Of a DNA stretch of 64,000 nt, positions 60,096-64,000 are shown piece by piece (within the stretch, counting starts at the first letter, position 1; the number at the start of each line of letters is the position of its first letter). A program made the position numbers and the translations under genes. The notes beneath the pieces were generated by a model, which saw only the letters and a list, made by a program, of their open reading frames with translations, was not told where the DNA came from and searched no databases. The stretch is from Oscheius sp. JU75 (Eukaryota; Nematoda; Chromadorea; Rhabditida; Rhabditidae). The stretch lies in the NCBI GenBank assembly GCA_037178855.1, contig JASJZC010000004.1, positions 5,952,001 to 6,016,000 of the forward strand, read 5' to 3'.

Positions 60096-62641
60096 CTTCC
60101 CAGGGCTGCAGGCGATAACTGACTTGCAACTGGGACGTTGGACAGGGGGTTACAGTTGACAAGACAGAACTAGTAAAGAATGTTTGGGAAAATTGGCAAT
60201 TACTGTAACTACAGAAGTTGTGTTATGGTTCGGAAGGTTCGTGGTTTGATTATACATGGACAAAGCAGAGCTAGTCGCAAGTGGCAGGTTCCTTCACTCG
60301 CCATCGAGATAGGTAACAATGACGTGGTGCATGACTCGCACCATCATCGAACGTCTTCCGCCAATTTGAACAAGTTCAAAACTACTCACCTCAATTTTTC
60401 ACTTAACTGTTCACTTTCGCTCTCTCAACTGATACATTCCTTTTCTCGCTTTATCTTTATTATCCGTCTGTACCGCAGTTTTATTTCTGTGCACAACATC
60501 GTCTTCTCTCAGTTCCCGTGTTTTTCTTTTGATAAATGAGCTTTCCTCCATGTCCTATTTTTTTTCTCGCGTCCATCTGGGACTCTAACTCACGACAAGC
60601 TTTGGAACGATGGCTCGTGGTCTGACAGAGCAACCTATCGGAACTAGGAGAGAATGAACTGAAGAGAAGGTGGGTCGAGACAGTTGGGGGCAGCATTGGA
60701 AATAACATCGTGCATGTCGGCCAGATCTCCGAAATCGCCTTCCGTGAATAGATGGCCGGTGATTTTCTGAATCTCTTGCTATTTGCGTACAGGTATCAAC
60801 CTTGGAGATGCGATAGGCAATGCTCTGGGCCTCGTTGCTGTTCCCAAAGAGGCAGATGAATCTCCTTGACTGACGTTTCTTCGACTATTCCATCGAACTG
60901 TTGCCTCATCGATTCGAGTCCTCCTCCCATCACGGCATCTACCAGAGTCAATACGTTATAGTACTTTTTTCTGCCGCTCTTGCTGCTCCAAAAACCATCG
61001 ATTCCATATTTGTGTTGCAGTTCTTCAGACAACGTGGAATCCGAACTCCTCGATGTTCGCGACCGAACTTGCAGTGTTTGAGCATCTTGGAATGTCGTTG
61101 ATGAAGCGCACAGCTCGCAATGGCAAAGACGAACTCCCAATCGTGTAGATGGATCTCATGCCGGGGACGAACGGATGGACAGAAACCTCGAACTGGGTGA
61201 CTGTCATAAGAATGGGACATTTGAGACTGACTTGTTGCTTCTTCAAGGTAGCATCCCTCGACTGCTTGTTCGTCTTTTTCAGCACCTTTCTAGCTGACTT
61301 CGTCTGAAACCATATGCCGTCCAGATATTGGCCATTGTTCCTCAAAGATCGAGGTCATCGATTGTCTGGGCCTCACAATAGATGGCAAAATAGATCCACA
61401 GCTAGTTTAGGGGTCTGTCACTAAAGCAGAATCTTGAACTAATCCGGTTCAGTGACTCAATTGTTAGATTGACCCAGTTGCGATACCGAACTCTTATGCT
61501 GTTCGATGTCACTAGCCGAAGATAGGCCTAATAATAACACAATTATAAGAGATCGATCCTATCGATTGGGTCCAACTCAAAAACGGAGTGTGGCATTGAT
61601 GTCGGCGCTCTCTGCGCGCTTTCGCAATTATCGATTTATTTTCAGTCCACGAGCACAGCTGCAGCGTCTGGTCGCCTTCCCGCCCAGGTCACAAAAACGT
61701 TATCTCAAGCAAATGTGATCGTAAAGGTTAGTTTCTTCAGGCTGGGATGGTGTTCGGAGTGAAGTTAGGTCATCAATATGTCGGATTGAACATATTTAAA
61801 AAAAATCAGAAGTTGTAACTGATCTCTTTACTCTGTACGTCCTCCTCTTCGGTTTTTCCTTCACCTCTTCTGACTCCCAAATCTTGAACACGTTCTTGAT
61901 TCCGGGAGGTGCCTTCTCGGCTCCCATAGCCGAGGGAGTTCCGTCGCGCCACCGCTTATCTTGACCTCGTTGACAAGACTGTTCAAGGCTTTAAATGTAC
62001 GAAAGGAGAAAGAACGACAGATGCTTGACGAAGAGACGACGACGAGTCTAGTACTCGGTGAAGAGACACTGCTGTCGATTACGCATCTCCCAGGCCATGA
62101 GATCCCGCAAAGCGCGAGAACAGACGCGTCGAGCCGTTTGCGAATGTTTCAGGACTGATGTACCGCTGTCCGTCTTCTTGCGAGTGAAAAGGAGTTGTTT
62201 GACTTCGATAGAAGGCAGAGTGTTAAAACCAGCAGCTGCATCAGATTCGGCATTCTGAAAAACACGTTGTCCTCCAGATTTGTCAATGTAACTGTAACAT
62301 CTGTTTGTTGGAACACGAGATACTAAACTTACATGAAAATCTTCTCGACAGTAGTCTTCAACTCATTGGAAACTTGGGGATTCTATTGCAAGCCTTGTTT
62401 CAGATTCGATGCCAGCGAATAGCCACATCCAGCAAACGATCCAGTAGTGGTCACGGCCGCACCGATTCCAGGCTCTAGCCGATCAGTCTCAGTTTTCAGC
62501 TTCTGACGAGGACTGTCCATCACTCACAGTAGTATTTCCTTGAGTGCTCGAGTCTTTCAGATCTAATTTTATGTAAGTTTTCTTTTTAAATAATTGAAGC
62601 TCCAGTATTCACAAAATTGCAACGAGCTTTCAGATCTCACG
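60096..62641. other. Unresolved 2.5-kb region, possible decayed gene
   Basis: Several minus-strand stretches look coding but change frame. They are ITGHLFTEGDFGDLADMHDV near 60.75 kb, FICLFGNSNEAQSIAYRISK near 60.83 kb (resembling the end of a phosphotyrosine-binding domain), KYGIDGFWSSKSGRKKYYN near 61.0 kb, KSARKVLKKTNKQSRDATLKK near 61.25 kb, AMGAEKAPPGIKNVFKIWES near 61.9 kb and RALRDLMAWEMRNRQQC near 62.08 kb. I could not join them into one gene. It may be a PTB-type adaptor gene, intact or decaying, or mixed relics. Confidence 0.3.
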
Positions 62642-64000
62642 ATGGCAGAACTTTCCTCCTCGGCATTGTCCGACCGGCTGTTCTTCTTCGACTTGGATCC
62701 AGACGAACAGAAGCACTTCAAGGAGGAGAACCCGAGCATTGTCGCTATGTGGGAACTGGCCGAGTCTTTGCCTGGTCTTCCACTTGGATTCAGGAGATAT
62801 CTCTATGATATTAACACATGGAAAGCATCGCATCTTCAGAGAAAATGGTAGATCTACAAAATCCCTTCAACTTTCTTCTGTTCAGTCTATCAGGAGCTCC
62901 ACACAGGGAAAGACTTGCGAATCGATTCATGCCAACAGCTATTGAATCTAAGAAGAAAAATTTGTGTATTGCTCGACTTTACTATCTCGATCTTTCTATT
63001 CTGGAGCGATTCGGACTCGAGTATGCAGAGTTCCACAGGGAGAAGGCACAGAGCATTGGTAGGTCAACTTGTTCTCATTTGCGAAGATAGACTTCCAGAC
63101 AGTCTCCGAAGACACATCGAGTTCCCCTTGTCTTTCTTAATCAACAGTGATCCATTCTCCTTGTAAGTGTTCCACTTGATGTGCAACAAACTTCGTTCAG
63201 GTACGTGAACCGACAGATGGTCGAGAAGCCAGTTATTCTCTGTACTCACTGCGACACCAGCGCCATGTCCTTTGGATCCGTCAACAAATTTCACGAGCAT
63301 TTCAAGGAACACGGGATCTTGACAGCCTATGGATGCCACCGGTGTCTTCACCTTTTCCATACTCGAGAAATGTGGGAGCAGCATAGAAAAGAAACATGTA
63401 AAGGGAACTCTACTGACGACGTGAGTCCGTATCGGAACAAACAGTCATTATTTACTTCAGCCATTGTCAGCTTCTCTTTACGCGATTGCCTGTGTCGGAT
63501 GCGGCTTCATGTACGTCTACAATCCTCAAGTCTTTACTGGGGCAGTCTCCGGGAGACAACTGGGAGATCTGATGCGTATCCAGAACTGTCACTGCTGGGA
63601 CGAGATGGTCATGTTCCGTCTTGTCACCACAGAAAACGAAGACGACCTACTCTCTTCCGAGGTTCATGTCGAACCGAGAAGATGGACAGGAGTTACTTAC
63701 TTGCACGAGAGTACGTTTCTTCCTTTATCATTGGAAACTTTTTCGTTTTAGAACACGCCACCTGCCGAAACATTTGCGGAATTGAAAGGTGTGGAGTGAA
63801 ATCGTCCTCCTTCTCGGACCATATCGTACACACAGAACAGCATTGTGGAAGTCAAAGAATTCAGTTCCAATTTGTCAACTTCCTGAACGAACTGGTCGAT
63901 CTGGTATGTCCTCGCTCTTTGCTTTCATTCGATCATCTCATTCAGAACCCGACAGTCAAAAACGAGCTGAACTGGAGAAGACGTCGTGCCAGAGCCTATC
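62642..64000 (+). CDS. C2H2-type zinc-finger protein, 5' part (runs off window)
   Basis: Exons: 62642-62847, 62886-63058, 63099-63162, 63201-63420, 63461-63710, 63752-63903 and 63946 to the window end; about 373 codons are visible. The N-terminus is MAELSSSALSDRLFFFDLDP. Zinc-binding segments are CTHCDTSAMSFGSVNKFHEH, CHRCLHLFHTREMWEQHRKE, CVGCGFMY and CRNICGIERCGVKSSSFSDH, a run of Cys/His pairs with C2H2-like spacing. The last visible exon is basic (NWRRRRARAY). The start ATG follows a TTTCAG acceptor ten bases upstream. I recognise no named family; nucleic-acid binding is inferred from the fingers. Confidence 0.75.

Overview
The window is nuclear DNA of a nematode, most likely a free-living rhabditid relative of Caenorhabditis. 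Evidence: many-exon genes with introns of mostly 38-45 nt ending in TTTCAG, splice acceptors a few bases before start codons as in spliced-leader trans-splicing, tight same-strand gene pairs like nematode operons, and recognisable nematode proteins (ground-like, MSP-domain, Gly/Tyr-rich secreted). Every named orthologue is diverged from C. elegans, so I do not name a species. From memory, kin-19, zyg-8, rpt-6, his-72, cyk-3, snap-29 and the NIPSNAP cluster all lie on C. elegans chromosome III, so the window probably belongs to that ancestral chromosome. All exon structures were read by eye from splice signals, reading phase and family knowledge.

Layout. 0-10.5 kb: casein kinase 1 alpha (kin-19, minus), an unnamed acidic-tailed protein (minus) and the doublecortin-like kinase zyg-8 (plus). 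10.5-16 kb: repeat-rich, with a foldback element, a 296-codon frame made of diverged repeats, and a prenylated ubiquitin-like protein (UBL3, minus) whose last intron holds a CT-rich microsatellite. 16-20 kb: proteasome ATPase rpt-6 (minus) and histone H3.3 (plus). 20-24 kb: a RING-like Cys-rich protein (minus) and a two-repeat nematode protein (plus). 23.8-28.7 kb: an ankyrin-repeat kinase orthologous to TNNI3K (plus). 28.8-30.5 kb: a secreted Gly/Tyr/Met-rich protein and LAMTOR2 (both minus). 31.4-39.9 kb, all plus: mitochondrial SSB, a HAD phosphatase, NIPSNAP and SNAP-29. The last three are the NIP-NIPSNAP-SNAP cluster that gave NIPSNAP its name. 40-50.5 kb, all minus: a ground-like protein, the EF-hand ubiquitin protease cyk-3/USP32 and an RSRC2-like splicing-associated protein. 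50.5-55.5 kb is decayed: BTB fragments, a DDE transposase relic, a small secreted protein and tRNA-like elements. 55.5-60.1 kb, minus: dolichol kinase with an ISXO2/Merlin-type transposase relic in its largest intron, preceded by an MSP-domain gene. 60.1-62.6 kb is unresolved; 62.6 kb to the end is the 5' part of a zinc-finger gene.

Functional threads: MSP gene to dolichol kinase (112-nt gap) and RSRC2 to cyk-3 (162-nt gap) look like operons. mtss-1, the phosphatase, NIPSNAP and snap-29 may form one cluster mixing mitochondrial and membrane-traffic functions. The most unusual observations are a LAMTOR2 intron that appears to start with AT instead of GT, a possible distant first exon of NIPSNAP that would place the phosphatase gene inside a NIPSNAP intron, and a set of diverse tRNA-like elements, three of them in introns of cyk-3.
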